Below are positions 52,148 to 61,266 of a DNA stretch of 64,000 nt, in pieces. The number at the start of each line of letters is the position of its first letter. Positions within the stretch are counted from its first letter, which is position 1. A model generated the notes under the pieces. It was not told the origin of the DNA, made no database searches, and saw nothing but the letters and a program-made list of their open reading frames with translations. The position numbers and the translations under genes are program-made. The DNA is from an uncultured Fluviicola sp. (GTDB taxonomy: Bacteria; Bacteroidota; Bacteroidia; Flavobacteriales; Crocinitomicaceae), in NCBI RefSeq assembly GCF_946478805.1, contig NZ_CAMLDC010000020.1:1-64000 (forward strand). The letters run 5' to 3'.

Positions 52148-53134
52148 CTATTTGATTTTTCCCAATTCGGCTTTCAAGTAATCGATGATTTCGATTTCAA
52201 TCGGGTCTCCGTGCTTCAAGTCGGATAAATAAAGGGAGATCCAATCGATCAGGTGGATCAGGTAAATACTCTTCTCTACAGTAGTAGATCCTTTAGCCGA
52301 AATTATTTCGACCTTATCTGTTTTTGACTTGGTACGTTCAATGGAAATGTCAAAACGTTTCTGATTGCGCATCGACAAATCTCCGGTTTGAATGAACAGG
52401 CACGCATAGCGATTGTCTCCTCCTCCCCATCCGACTAGTTCGTTGTGATTCATTTCAGGAATGACATGCTGCCAGCACAACTCCTTCGAATTTTCATTGA
52501 ATTGTTGTTTCGCACGAATCGTGATTGCTTCATATTCCGAACCTGCATAAACGGCAATTGTTCTTTTTTGAAGTTCATGAGCCACACGCATCGCTTCAGA
52601 TTTGATCTCAACCAAATGAGAATCGATCAGGTTCTTCCCGTTCGAAATCTCATCCAGAATCGTCGGGTGGGCATATCCTAATTGGAGTAAGATATTACTC
52701 AGTTGAACCAACGAGAAAGCCAAAGCCGTTCTTGGTGGGTTTCCACCCGGAACGATCACACATTGGTAATTATTCGATTTGCAAAACTCAGCCAATTGTC
52801 CTCCGGAACAAATTCCAAGGATGGTTGCCCCTTTTTTCTTTGCGTCTTCTAGAGAAAACAAGGTTTCCTCCGTATTTCCGGAATAAGAGGACCCGATTAC
52901 CAAGCTGTGTTTATCCACAAATGCCGGTAAGGAATAATCCTGGATAGACAATACCGGGATAGAACAGGTTTTTTGAACCCATTGAGCCACAATTCTGCCG
53001 CCAATTCCGGATCCGCCCATGCCGCAAATGACAATATTCCGGATATCCTGATTTGGTTTAGCAAATGTTGCCCCAGCAGCGATTTTTAAAGCTTCACTGA
53101 TGTTGGACGAAAATTCCTGAATGAGTTTTTCCAT
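52148..53134 (-). CDS. SIS-domain bifunctional phosphoglucose/phosphomannose isomerase
   Basis: From ATG 53134 the product is 328 residues (longer start at 53206, 352 residues, is possible). It has an N-terminal SIS domain (RNIVICGMGGSGIGGRIVAQW, VIGSSYSGNTEETLFSLEDAKKKG) and the C-terminal PGI/PMI part (WQHVIPEMNHNELVGWG, TKSKTDKVEIISAKGSTTVEKSIYLIHLIDWISLYL). This single-chain enzyme type interconverts glucose-6-P, fructose-6-P and mannose-6-P, and suits supply of GDP-mannose for surface glycans. It converges with the lipoprotein gene to its left. Confidence 0.9.
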   Translation of the reverse strand: MEKLIQEFSSNISEALKIAAGATFAKPNQDIRNIVICGMGGSGIGGRIVAQWVQKTCSIPVLSIQDYSLPAFVDKHSLVIGSSYSGNTEETLFSLEDAKKKGATILGICSGGQLAEFCKSNNYQCVIVPGGNPPRTALAFSLVQLSNILLQLGYAHPTILDEISNGKNLIDSHLVEIKSEAMRVAHELQKRTIAVYAGSEYEAITIRAKQQFNENSKELCWQHVIPEMNHNELVGWGGGDNRYACLFIQTGDLSMRNQKRFDISIERTKSKTDKVEIISAKGSTTVEKSIYLIHLIDWISLYLSDLKHGDPIEIEIIDYLKAELGKIK

Positions 53135-53257
53135 AATTCCCTTTGAAGTTTGTAAATATAGTAAGGCTTTTTCTAACTGAGGAAATTTTTTGAATTCTGA
53201 TGGCATTCTTATCCCGGGCTCACGTTAAATAAGTGTATTTTTACCAAAAAAAGGAAA

Positions 53258-53770
53258 ATGAAGCCTCGACATGCATCGGAAACCCTAGCCATTACTACAA
53301 AGGTTGTTCTGCCGAATGACACCAACACACTAGGGAATTTATTTGGAGGCCAGTTATTGGCCTGGATGGATGAGATAGCAAGCGTTTCTGCTCACCGCCA
53401 TTGTCACCGCGTGGTTGTTACCGCAAATGTGAACAATGTCAGTTTCAATTCTCCGATCAATCACGCATCCATTGTCACTTTGGAATCAAAAGTTTCACGG
53501 GCATTCAATTCTTCCATGGAAATCTTTGTGGATGTATTTGTTGAGGACAACATCACGGGAAAACGAAGCAAATCGAATGAGGCGATCTATACCTTTGTTG
53601 CAGTCGATCAACACGGCGGTCCTATCCAGGTTCCCGAGCTGATTCCTGAAACGGAAGAAGAGATTGACCGTTATGAAGGCGCTTTGAGAAGAAAGCAATT
53701 GGCATTGATCCTGGCGAAAAAGATGAGTCCGAAGGATGCGACGGAGTTACGAAAGCTGTTTATGGAATAA
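53258..53770 (+). CDS. Acyl-CoA thioesterase (hot-dog fold)
   Basis: The 170-residue protein matches hot-dog acyl-CoA thioesterases of the YciA/BACH type: NDTNTLGNLFGGQLLAWMDEIASVSAHRH is the substrate and catalytic region (Asp/Glu near the start of the long helix), followed by VVVTANVNNVSFNSPINHASIVTLESKV. The extra C-terminal helix (EEIDRYEGALRRKQLALILAKKM) is family-like. It hydrolyses fatty acyl-CoA. It is single, divergent from the sugar isomerase, and followed by a long inverted repeat. Confidence 0.93.
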   Translation: MKPRHASETLAITTKVVLPNDTNTLGNLFGGQLLAWMDEIASVSAHRHCHRVVVTANVNNVSFNSPINHASIVTLESKVSRAFNSSMEIFVDVFVEDNITGKRSKSNEAIYTFVAVDQHGGPIQVPELIPETEEEIDRYEGALRRKQLALILAKKMSPKDATELRKLFME

Positions 53771-53878
53771 AATCAATTGAAAATGTAAATTGGAGAATTG
53801 AAAAGGGAATTACGTCAATCTTTGATCCAATCCGCTTTCTAAACTTTTCAATTTTTACATTCTCAATTTTCAATTAAT
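53771..53878. repeat. Interspersed inverted repeat, copy 2
   Basis: CAATTGAAAATGTAAATTGG-type left arm and CAATTTTTACATTCTCAATT-type right arm match the repeat at 8895-8999. The 45-base centre differs. It separates two convergent genes and the right arm overlaps the last codons of the glycosyltransferase gene. Confidence 0.7.
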
Positions 53879-54843
53879 CTTGATTTTATCTTTTCCGCAT
53901 CCTGCAGATGCATGCATTTGAAGTGCTTTTTCGGGCATTCCTTGTAGCCGATCTTCGAACACGGCCGGCAGCTGAGTCCTTCTACTTCGTGAATTGTATA
54001 CAGTGATTTGTTTTGCGGAGCATAGGTGTACATTCCAAAATCCGGAACGGTATTTCCCCATACACTCACGATCGGGGTTTCAAAACAACTGGCAATGTGC
54101 ATCAATCCTGTGTCACCGGTCAATAGTTTGGCGCAATGCTTTGTCATGAAGGCAGATTGTCTCAAGGTCAGTTTGCCACAAAGGTCCAGGACACGCTGAT
54201 TGGGAAGGTGTTGAATCAGTTCGGTGGCACGCTCCGAATCCATTGGTCCACCCAGCAAAACAACCGGCACCTGAACTCCATCCAGGATTTTCGCCATCAG
54301 GGAAACAGGCATCTGTTTGGTCGCGAATTGCGCTCCCATGGCTACGGCGATGAATTTCTTCGAAACAAGCGCAATCGAATCCAAGGCAACAAGATCGGAG
54401 TCAACAAGGAAAAAGTCACAAGGTTTTTGGTCATTGGAAACTCCTAACTCCTTCACCGCTTCAAAATAGCGGTCCACCACATGCACCTTCGGCATGCGAT
54501 TGATCTTGAAAGTCGTCAGTAATAATTTAGAGAAATTCTTCTTCGGAAAAGCGGATGACTTCACTTTCAATGCCCGTTTCAGGCGCAAAGTCCGCACATT
54601 GTTGTGCAGGTCGATCACGTAATCGTAGTGCTCGTTCTTCAACAAGTCAACTACCTCATCCACCGATTTTTCAATGGTAATGATGCGATCGATGTATGGA
54701 TTGTGGTCCAGAACAGGGAGAAACGCCTTCTTAGTGATAAAATGGATCTCCACATCCTTCAATTGTTGTTTGAGGCAACGCACCACGGGAGTCGTCAAGA
54801 CAACATCACCAATGGAACTGAACCGGACAACCAAAATTTTCAT
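53863..54843 (-). CDS. Glycosyltransferase family 9 (heptosyltransferase-like)
   Basis: From ATG 54843 (MKILVVRFSSIGDVVLTTPV) the product is 326 residues of GT-B fold. The RFSSIGDVVLTTPVVRCLK motif, VIDLHNNVRTLRLKRA, AVAMGAQFATKQMPVSLMAKIL, VVLLGGPMDSERATELI and LLTGDTGLMHIASCFETPIVSVWG are characteristic of ADP-heptose:LPS heptosyltransferases. Its C-terminus has a Cys cluster (LSCRPCSKIGYKECPKKHFKCMHL), as in some Bacteroidota relatives, of possible metal-binding role. Acceptor and sugar are not determined. An upstream in-frame ATG at 55002 gives a non-conserved extension and is rejected. Confidence 0.9.
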   Translation of the reverse strand: MKILVVRFSSIGDVVLTTPVVRCLKQQLKDVEIHFITKKAFLPVLDHNPYIDRIITIEKSVDEVVDLLKNEHYDYVIDLHNNVRTLRLKRALKVKSSAFPKKNFSKLLLTTFKINRMPKVHVVDRYFEAVKELGVSNDQKPCDFFLVDSDLVALDSIALVSKKFIAVAMGAQFATKQMPVSLMAKILDGVQVPVVLLGGPMDSERATELIQHLPNQRVLDLCGKLTLRQSAFMTKHCAKLLTGDTGLMHIASCFETPIVSVWGNTVPDFGMYTYAPQNKSLYTIHEVEGLSCRPCSKIGYKECPKKHFKCMHLQDAEKIKSRLIEN

Positions 54844-55095
54844 GAGGATAAAGGTATAAAAAGAAAATGTACCAAGGTCAAAGCCCATTTTTACAATAAA
54901 GCGCTCGACGAGCACCAGCCTGGTTTGATAATTCACGTGATTTTCTTCATTTGCTTCGCCCTCTTTGCGGGTGAAATAAATCCGGGAATTGCGGAAAACC
55001 ACATTTTAATTTTCTTTTCATTTTCAGTATTTATACGGTTGATTTTTAGAATCATGCTTAATAATTTTGGTTTACTAAGCTTAAAATTACCCGCT

Positions 55096-56088
55096 ATGAA
55101 AACACCTTTTATTACACTGCTATTTACAATTATTGCTACTCATTACTTTTCTCAAACAAACAGTTTGCCATCGACCGGAAATGTCGGAATCGGGACTACT
55201 GCCCCAACTTCCAAACTGCAAGTCAATGGTTCAGCACTCATTGATTCGATGCTCCTGGTTAAAGATTCGATTGTCATAAACAAGACCGCAACTGTTAAAA
55301 GTGATTTAAAAGTAGTTGGAAATTCACTCTTGAAAAATGATTTGAAGGTCGTAGGAAATACAACCTTGGTAGGAACAACCACCATTAAAGAAGGAGATTT
55401 GAAGATCAAATCTTTAGGAGATTCCACCTTGGCAAACGATGGTGTTCTGATGATCAATGCCAATGGAAAAGTCAAAAACGGTGGAGATCTGAAGAGTTTG
55501 GTTTATTCGGAATCCGAATACACTCCATGTAAAGATGAGAACGGAGGTAATACAACCCCAACTTCTCCAATTTGGCTGAACGGACTGGGGAAATTGTATA
55601 CCAGCAACCATTGTGTTCCGGATGTAAAAGTAGGAATCGGGCAAAATGATCCGGATTCGAAACTCCACATAACTACTGCAGTCGATAGGAATACCCATCC
55701 GATCATCGTTGACAAACGCATTCAGGGAACTACAACACCCTATAAATTAATGGAACTGGACAACAACGGTTTGCTTTATGCCCGCGAGATCAAAGTGAAC
55801 CTGGACGCATGGCCCGATTATGTTTTTGATGAAGGATACCAGCTCATGCCTTTGAGTGAATTGCAAGCATTTATTCAGCAGAATGACCATTTACCGAACG
55901 TTCCAAGCGCTTGTGAAATGGAAGAAGAAGGTGTCAATGTGGCAAAAAGCAATGTGATGCTCATGGAAAAAGTAGAGGAGTTGACCTTGTACCTGCTTCA
56001 AATGAAAGAACAACTGGATACTCAGAATCAACTGTTGCTGCAACAACAGGAAACGATCCTTCAATTACAAAAACAAGTAAAACCCTGA
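55096..56088 (+). CDS. Secreted protein with tail-fibre-like repeats
   Basis: From ATG 55096 (MKTPFITLLFTIIATHYFSQ) the product is 330 residues: a signal peptide, the motif TGNVGIGTTAPTSKLQVNG that opens many Bacteroidota and phage tail-fibre-like proteins, repeat units of LKVVGNTTLVGTTTIKEGDL type, a middle with YTPCKDENGG, and a C-terminal region with WPDYVFDEGYQLMPLSELQAF and DHLPNVPSACEM followed by a coiled-coil stalk (KVEELTLYLLQMKEQLDTQNQ). No T9SS sorting domain is obvious. It is followed after three bases by the hydrolase gene, so the two are probably co-expressed. The longer start at 54604 overlaps the GT9 gene and is rejected. Confidence 0.83.
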   Translation: MKTPFITLLFTIIATHYFSQTNSLPSTGNVGIGTTAPTSKLQVNGSALIDSMLLVKDSIVINKTATVKSDLKVVGNSLLKNDLKVVGNTTLVGTTTIKEGDLKIKSLGDSTLANDGVLMINANGKVKNGGDLKSLVYSESEYTPCKDENGGNTTPTSPIWLNGLGKLYTSNHCVPDVKVGIGQNDPDSKLHITTAVDRNTHPIIVDKRIQGTTTPYKLMELDNNGLLYAREIKVNLDAWPDYVFDEGYQLMPLSELQAFIQQNDHLPNVPSACEMEEEGVNVAKSNVMLMEKVEELTLYLLQMKEQLDTQNQLLLQQQETILQLQKQVKP

Positions 56089-56091
56089 GCC

Positions 56092-58974
56092 ATGAAAAAG
56101 TTCGTTCTTGGAATGTTCCTGCTCATGGGTACACATGGGTGGGGACAAACGGATACTTTGGTATTTAAGAATCCGAGGGAAATGATGGAATACGCCTATT
56201 CCAATACAGATTTCAGTAATTTCTCCAGCTCTTACTTCCGAAATGCCACACTTGAACTGGAAGATTCTGTTTTCAATTACCTGACTTACAAAAATCAGCC
56301 TGTTTCTTGCAGCGGAAGAGGAATCTTAAGCCTGTTCACCTTGATGAACTGGTGGGACATGTCCAAATCATTCCAGCGGGATTCCGTTCTTTTCCCGATA
56401 TATGACCACTTTTATTCATTAGACGAAACCGGTCAATTACGCATTCCGTTTTATGTCGTCGATTTAAGAGTCAATTCGTTAAAACCGGCCATTGCGGAAG
56501 AATTCCGAACCGGTTCCGGATCCGATCCTTACCGTGAAATTCTTCCAAATGATCTGATGGAGGAAGAAGTCCTGTATGCCGCCGCTTTTTTGGATTCCTT
56601 TGCCTACAATAATGTGATTTTGGAATTGAACGATCAAACCTATTTCTCCAATACCAATCGGAGCATTGATTTCGTAGAGGTGAACAGCATTCTTGGAACC
56701 AAGTTGCTCTATTTTAACTCCAGTATCGATTTAAGCGATTGGCTGAAAGGAAAACAAAAACTTACCTTTATCATTCATTTTTCTGATGAGGAACAAGTTG
56801 AGTTCAAGCAGGAAGTGGAGATGAATACGCGATCAACCGCAAAATCGGATGTGCATCAATATTTCGAATGGTCTTCAACGATATATCCGGACAATTATAC
56901 CTCTTCAACGATCTACTCACCGGATTTGAAATATTCGGTTTATCATGCCTGTGCAGATAAGAAAATCCGTAAACCATTTATCATGGTTGCAGGTTGGGGA
57001 CCACATACGGATAATAGTTACATTAATAATTATGTGAATTGGCCTGCATCTATTGGGAAATTAGCTGACCAGTTTAACCAAGCTGGATTGATTGAAAACC
57101 TGCACGATGAAGGTTTTGATGTCATCATCTGTCAATTCTTCCCACCCAATGGATATATTGAAAAGAATGCGGAAGTGTTAGAAAAATTGATTGTTTTAGT
57201 AAATGATCTAAAAGTTCAAAACGGTTCTTACCAGGAAAACATCATTATGGGATTCAGCGCGGGATCATTGGCAGCACGACTTACATTACAAAAGATGGAA
57301 TACAAACACCTGAATTCGAATGGTCCCCATCCTCATACCAAACTTTACATTTCCAATGATGGAGAACATGGAGGGGCCAATGTTCCTTTGGGGATGCAGC
57401 ATGCTGTTGAGTATTTGTGGAATTATGAATACAATCCTTATGGATTCTATATACCAGGTTATTTTGGGAACATAAATCCACTTGATGGAGACACTTATGC
57501 GTTACACTATATTTTAAATGCTCCATTATCGGCTCAATTGCTTCATTATTTCCATACCGAAACAGGATCCGGAACTTCCCCGGGTCAAGGTCCAAGTAAT
57601 TATAGAACTTCTTACTTAACCAAACACACGACTTACAATCACTCTAAAAATGGAGCCAGGCCGGGTTATCCTTCCTTTCAGCGGATGATCTCTCTTTCCA
57701 ATGGTTCTTCTACACCCGATTATGATTTTTCGGATTATTCCAGTAATCATTTTCCCTATCCGAATGAAACAGGGGCAATCTTTTTCAAACAGAATGGCTC
57801 CTTGATGGGTTGGGTGAACCGCCGATTTGAAGCTACTTTTCTTACCCATGGAATACATCGGGTGTTTTATTACGAGTACAAACAACTTTTTAAATCCTGG
57901 AAAGTTGAATACGAAGCCATCACGAAAGATCCTTTGGTCTTAGATAATGCTCCCGGAGGGATTATTTTTATAGATCAAAATCCTATTGTGAAGATTAATA
58001 ATGAGTTGCAATCCGAATTGACCGGTGCACCAGATATTATTAAGGATCTTTTGTTTTCATTTACACCAACAGTATTGACTCATGATGTCAAGGATTTGAG
58101 CAGTAGTTTGAATAATGGATATCCGGATTATAATTTTAAAGAACATGAGTTATTATACCAAAGTGAAACAGATGCAAATACTAATAATCCTAACAATGCT
58201 TCTAATTATTATGGTTATCCACATTTGGGCTATCCAGGAAATCATTATGACTATACGGTGTTTGATGCCCTGTTTTGCTGGGATGAGAATACGGAACATT
58301 TGGTGGGAAATCGCAAGGATCCGAATGAATATGCAGGTATGGATTCACCCATTAAAGCAGTAGTTAAGAATTTCCTGGTGGAAGAAGCAGAACCGGATTT
58401 TATTTTCTTACAAAATATGAGGATTGGTTTCTTTGCCCGACCGAACTATTCGTATCGGGTAGATTATGAGGCTGGAAACACAATACTTCTGGGAAATCAT
58501 GTGACTCAAAAAACGGACTTCCTTGATCTGGTAGTAGAACCGAATGCTATTGTGGATGCTCAAGCCGTAACCGAAATCCATTTCACCCCGGGAGTCCATA
58601 TCAAAAACGGCTCCGATTTACATGCGTATATCGGAGACATTTCCTGCGAAAAATCGCTTTCGAATCAGAATTCGATTTCCAATTCTGGAAATGAAATCGA
58701 AGAAATGAATCAATATATTCCTCAAAGAGTGGATAATGAAGAACATGTTTCAATTTTCCCGAATCCTTCCAAGCACAGTTTTTCCGTTCGTTGGGAAGAA
58801 ATCCCAACTGACGAAGTAATTGAAATCCACATTTTGGATCTTTCAGGAAAAGAAGTATTTAAAAAGCTCGTATCTTTAGAGGAACCAATATTCCATGAGG
58901 TAAAGCCGGGCTTTTATTTGGTCAAACTAATTAAAAACGAAGTATGCGTTACCAAAAACATATTAGTAGAGTAA
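56092..58974 (+). CDS. Large secreted alpha/beta hydrolase with T9SS sorting domain
   Basis: The 960-residue protein starts with a signal peptide (KKFVLGMFLLMGTHGWGQ), then a beta-rich N-terminal region, and from about 300 an alpha/beta-hydrolase-like domain: IMVAGWGPHTDNSYINNY (oxyanion-type loop), DVIICQFFPPNGYIEKN, IIMGFSAGSLAARLTLQ with the nucleophile Ser near residue 389 (GxSxG), and later NDGEHGGANVPLG. The C-terminus is a T9SS domain (VSIFPNPSKHSFSVRW, EIHILDLSGKEVFKKLV, KPGFYLVKLIK). A lipase- or esterase-like activity is inferred; Asp and His of the triad are not identified. Its 3' end overlaps the start of the first lipoprotein gene by 31 bases. Confidence 0.82.
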   Translation: MKKFVLGMFLLMGTHGWGQTDTLVFKNPREMMEYAYSNTDFSNFSSSYFRNATLELEDSVFNYLTYKNQPVSCSGRGILSLFTLMNWWDMSKSFQRDSVLFPIYDHFYSLDETGQLRIPFYVVDLRVNSLKPAIAEEFRTGSGSDPYREILPNDLMEEEVLYAAAFLDSFAYNNVILELNDQTYFSNTNRSIDFVEVNSILGTKLLYFNSSIDLSDWLKGKQKLTFIIHFSDEEQVEFKQEVEMNTRSTAKSDVHQYFEWSSTIYPDNYTSSTIYSPDLKYSVYHACADKKIRKPFIMVAGWGPHTDNSYINNYVNWPASIGKLADQFNQAGLIENLHDEGFDVIICQFFPPNGYIEKNAEVLEKLIVLVNDLKVQNGSYQENIIMGFSAGSLAARLTLQKMEYKHLNSNGPHPHTKLYISNDGEHGGANVPLGMQHAVEYLWNYEYNPYGFYIPGYFGNINPLDGDTYALHYILNAPLSAQLLHYFHTETGSGTSPGQGPSNYRTSYLTKHTTYNHSKNGARPGYPSFQRMISLSNGSSTPDYDFSDYSSNHFPYPNETGAIFFKQNGSLMGWVNRRFEATFLTHGIHRVFYYEYKQLFKSWKVEYEAITKDPLVLDNAPGGIIFIDQNPIVKINNELQSELTGAPDIIKDLLFSFTPTVLTHDVKDLSSSLNNGYPDYNFKEHELLYQSETDANTNNPNNASNYYGYPHLGYPGNHYDYTVFDALFCWDENTEHLVGNRKDPNEYAGMDSPIKAVVKNFLVEEAEPDFIFLQNMRIGFFARPNYSYRVDYEAGNTILLGNHVTQKTDFLDLVVEPNAIVDAQAVTEIHFTPGVHIKNGSDLHAYIGDISCEKSLSNQNSISNSGNEIEEMNQYIPQRVDNEEHVSIFPNPSKHSFSVRWEEIPTDEVIEIHILDLSGKEVFKKLVSLEEPIFHEVKPGFYLVKLIKNEVCVTKNILVE

Positions 58975-59666
58975 TTATCGTTCTAGGTCTGCTTGTTTCA
59001 TTTCTATCCTGCAAAAAACTGGATAAGGATAACCCTATTGAGTTCAAGATAAAAGCTCATATCCCTTACAATGATGAGCCTATTTCAGGAGTAAAATATA
59101 CTATCCGAGAATATAAAGCAAAAAAGGGACTTTCACCGCTTGGAGATGTCGAATACACCGATTTCATTTTGGAAGGAACAACTGATGCCAATGGCAATGC
59201 TGCCATTTCTTTTGCTCCGAAGAAAAACATGAAATACCGGTACGATATTACGTTTGATTATTCAGACCTTCAGTTTGCAAATTATTCTGGAAGTTACTCC
59301 TTGATCAAGGCACCAAACTATGTTCCTTTATCTCGAAATGATCAGCAAGATTTTGAAATAAGAGTGTTACCAAAATGTGGTATGCATTTCAAGGTTGAAA
59401 ATGTGAATTGTCTAGATGGAAATGATAAAATGCGTTTTAAAACATTTAATGAGGATGAATTTCCATCCAAAACATTCGAAACTATTTATACATGGGGAGA
59501 CTATTTTAATGGTTGTGGGGCTTTTGTGGACCATACAAACAATGATATCTTGTCGGGTCATCATATTTATCAAATAGAAGTGACTAGAAATGGTCAAGTG
59601 ACCACATACATAGATACTTTCTTTTTGCAACCTGGAGTAATGAATGACGTTTTCTTAGAATACTAA
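58944..59666 (+). CDS. Lipoprotein, tandem family member 1
   Basis: The 240-residue product has a lipobox (VLGLLVSFLSCKKLDK) and a two-part mature region: a conserved N-terminal half (HIPYNDEPISGVKYTIREYK, LEGTTDANGNAAISFAPKK, NYSGSYSLIKAPNYV) and a C-terminal half (CGMHFKVENVNCLDGNDKMRF, TFETIYTWGDYFNGCGAF, LSGHHIYQIEVTRNGQVTTY). The N-terminal half resembles a carboxypeptidase-regulatory-like or Ig-type beta fold. The start overlaps the hydrolase gene by 31 bases. Its C-terminal half pairs best with member 3. Role unknown; see the findings on immunity. Confidence 0.83.
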   Translation: MRYQKHISRVIIVLGLLVSFLSCKKLDKDNPIEFKIKAHIPYNDEPISGVKYTIREYKAKKGLSPLGDVEYTDFILEGTTDANGNAAISFAPKKNMKYRYDITFDYSDLQFANYSGSYSLIKAPNYVPLSRNDQQDFEIRVLPKCGMHFKVENVNCLDGNDKMRFKTFNEDEFPSKTFETIYTWGDYFNGCGAFVDHTNNDILSGHHIYQIEVTRNGQVTTYIDTFFLQPGVMNDVFLEY

Positions 59667-59667
59667 C

Positions 59668-59731
59668 CAAGTACGGAAAATCGCAACTCACTTTTGAAAC
59701 ATTTTACTCAAATTTGTGAAAATGAATTACT
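59668..59731 (+). repeat. Conserved leader cassette 1
   Basis: A 64-base sequence beginning CAAGTACGGAAAATCGCAAC and including CATTTTACTCAAATTTGTG precedes the lipoprotein gene at 59732. The same cassette recurs at 60440, 61203 and (partly) 61972. Cassettes 1 and 3 are identical as read here. Confidence 0.85.
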
Positions 59732-60433
59732 ATGAGATTACTACTATTTGTATTGTTGGGATTTCTACTATTCTCCTGCAAAAAACTGGATAAGAAGCAC
59801 CCCATTGAGTTTACTATCAAAGCACATATTCCGTATAGTGATGAACCCATTGCAGGGGTGAAGTATACCATCAAAGAGTACCGATCCAAAAAAGGAGGAA
59901 AACTTGGTGAGATAGAATACACTGATTTTGAACTTGAGGGTTCTACCGATGCCAATGGTGATGCCCGTATCTCTTTTGCTCCGAAGAAGAATTTGGATTA
60001 CATGTATCGAATCGACTTTGATTATTCAAACATACAATTTGCAAACTACTCAGGAAGTTATTCTTTGATCAATGCACCGAGTTATGACCTCATTAATCGC
60101 AACGATCAGCGGGATTATGAAATTAGGGCTTTGCCTTTAATACAAATACAATGGAACTTTAAGAACCTTTCTTGTTTTGACGCAAATGATACCTTTAAGT
60201 ATAAATCATTTAATCTGGATGAACTTCCAAACTACAACTTTAATAATGGAGACCCCTGGATTGAAGGATCAAGTTTAAATGATTGTGTTGATCTTACAGG
60301 AGATTACTTACAAAGATTGTCAGGACACTATGTGTTCAAATGGGAAGCAACCCGTGGCGGATTGATAACCACAGGAATCGATACTTTTTTTGTTTCTCCG
60401 GGAGGAATAGATTATGTCAATATGTATTGGTGA
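59732..60433 (+). CDS. Lipoprotein, tandem family member 2
   Basis: A 233-residue lipoprotein (LLGFLLFSCKKLDKK). Its N-terminal half (HIPYSDEPIAGVKYTIKEYR, LEGSTDANGDARISFAPKK, NYSGSYSLINAPSYDLINRN) is almost identical, at DNA level too, to members 3 and 4. The C-terminal half is different from all others (LIQIQWNFKNLSCFDAND, LSGHYVFKWEATRGG, FVSPGGIDYVNMYW). The junction lies after EIRALP. The pattern of constant and variable halves suggests recent duplication with segment exchange. Confidence 0.84.
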   Translation: MRLLLFVLLGFLLFSCKKLDKKHPIEFTIKAHIPYSDEPIAGVKYTIKEYRSKKGGKLGEIEYTDFELEGSTDANGDARISFAPKKNLDYMYRIDFDYSNIQFANYSGSYSLINAPSYDLINRNDQRDYEIRALPLIQIQWNFKNLSCFDANDTFKYKSFNLDELPNYNFNNGDPWIEGSSLNDCVDLTGDYLQRLSGHYVFKWEATRGGLITTGIDTFFVSPGGIDYVNMYW

Positions 60434-60439
60434 TAAAAT

Positions 60440-60502
60440 CAAGTACGGAAAATCGCAACTCGCTTTTGAAACATTTTACTCAAATTTGTGAAAACGAATG
60501 CT
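60440..60502 (+). repeat. Conserved leader cassette 2
   Basis: 63-base copy of the leader at 59668, with a few differences (CTCGCTTTTG, AACGAATGC), ending at the ATG at 60503. Confidence 0.85.
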
Positions 60503-61201
60503 ATGAGATTACTACTATTTGTATTGTTGGGATTTCTACTATTCTCCTGCAAAAAACTGGATAAGAAGCACCCCATTGAGTTTACTATCAAAGCACATAT
60601 TCCGTATAGTGATGAACCCATTGCAGGGGTGAAGTATACCATCAAAGAGTACCGATCCAAAAAAGGAGGAAAACTTGGTGAGATAGAATACACTGATTTT
60701 ACACTTGAGGGTTCTACTGATGCCAATGGCGATGCCCGTATCTATTTTGCTCCGAAGAAGAATTTGGATTACATGTATCGAATTGACTTTGATTATTCAA
60801 ATATCCACTTTGCAAACTTCGCGGGAAGTTATTCCTTGATTAATGCCCCCTCTTATGACCTCATTAACCGTCAAGGTCAGCGGAATTATGAAATCAGGGC
60901 TTTACCAATATGTGGAGTACACTATAAGATAGAAAATGTGAATTGTTTTGATGCAAATGATAAAATGAGGTATAAAGTATATCATTTAGAAGAAGCTCCT
61001 AATGAAACTTTTGAAACTATATATACATGGAGTAATTATTTTGATGGATGTGAGGTGTTTGGTGAGTACATCAATAATACTTCATTATCCGGCCATCAAA
61101 TTTACCAAATCGAAGTAACGCGAAACAATGTGGTCACCACATATACAGATACTTTCTTCCTTCAGCCTGGGGTAATGAATGACGTTTTCTTAGAATACTA
61201 A
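60503..61201 (+). CDS. Lipoprotein, tandem family member 3
   Basis: From ATG 60503 (the position conserved in members 2 and 4; an upstream ATG at 60488 adds MKTNA) the 232-residue lipoprotein has the constant N-terminal half (HIPYSDEPIAGVKYTIKEYR, SNIHFANFAGSYSLINAP). Its C-terminal half (CGVHYKIENVNCFDANDKMRY, ETFETIYTWSNYFDGCEVF, QPGVMNDVFLEY) is close to that of member 1. Thus member 3 combines the N-half of members 2/4 with the C-half type of member 1. Confidence 0.85.
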   Translation: MRLLLFVLLGFLLFSCKKLDKKHPIEFTIKAHIPYSDEPIAGVKYTIKEYRSKKGGKLGEIEYTDFTLEGSTDANGDARIYFAPKKNLDYMYRIDFDYSNIHFANFAGSYSLINAPSYDLINRQGQRNYEIRALPICGVHYKIENVNCFDANDKMRYKVYHLEEAPNETFETIYTWSNYFDGCEVFGEYINNTSLSGHQIYQIEVTRNNVVTTYTDTFFLQPGVMNDVFLEY

Positions 61202-61202
61202 C

Positions 61203-61266
61203 CAAGTACGGAAAATCGCAACTCACTTTTGAAACATTTTACTCAAATTTGTGAAAATGAATTACT
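61203..61266 (+). repeat. Conserved leader cassette 3
   Basis: 64-base copy of the leader, reading identically to 59668-59731, including the trailing AATGAATTACT before ATG 61267. Confidence 0.85.

Noticed and set aside
54844..55002. N-terminal extension of the GT9 gene to 55002.
   Set aside because: Family members start with MKILVVRFSSIGD; the extension is non-conserved and overlaps an AT-rich spacer.
54604..55095. Upstream extension of the tail-fibre-like protein frame to 54604.
   Set aside because: It runs antisense through the start of the GT9 gene and lacks coding character; the ATG at 55096 begins a signal peptide.
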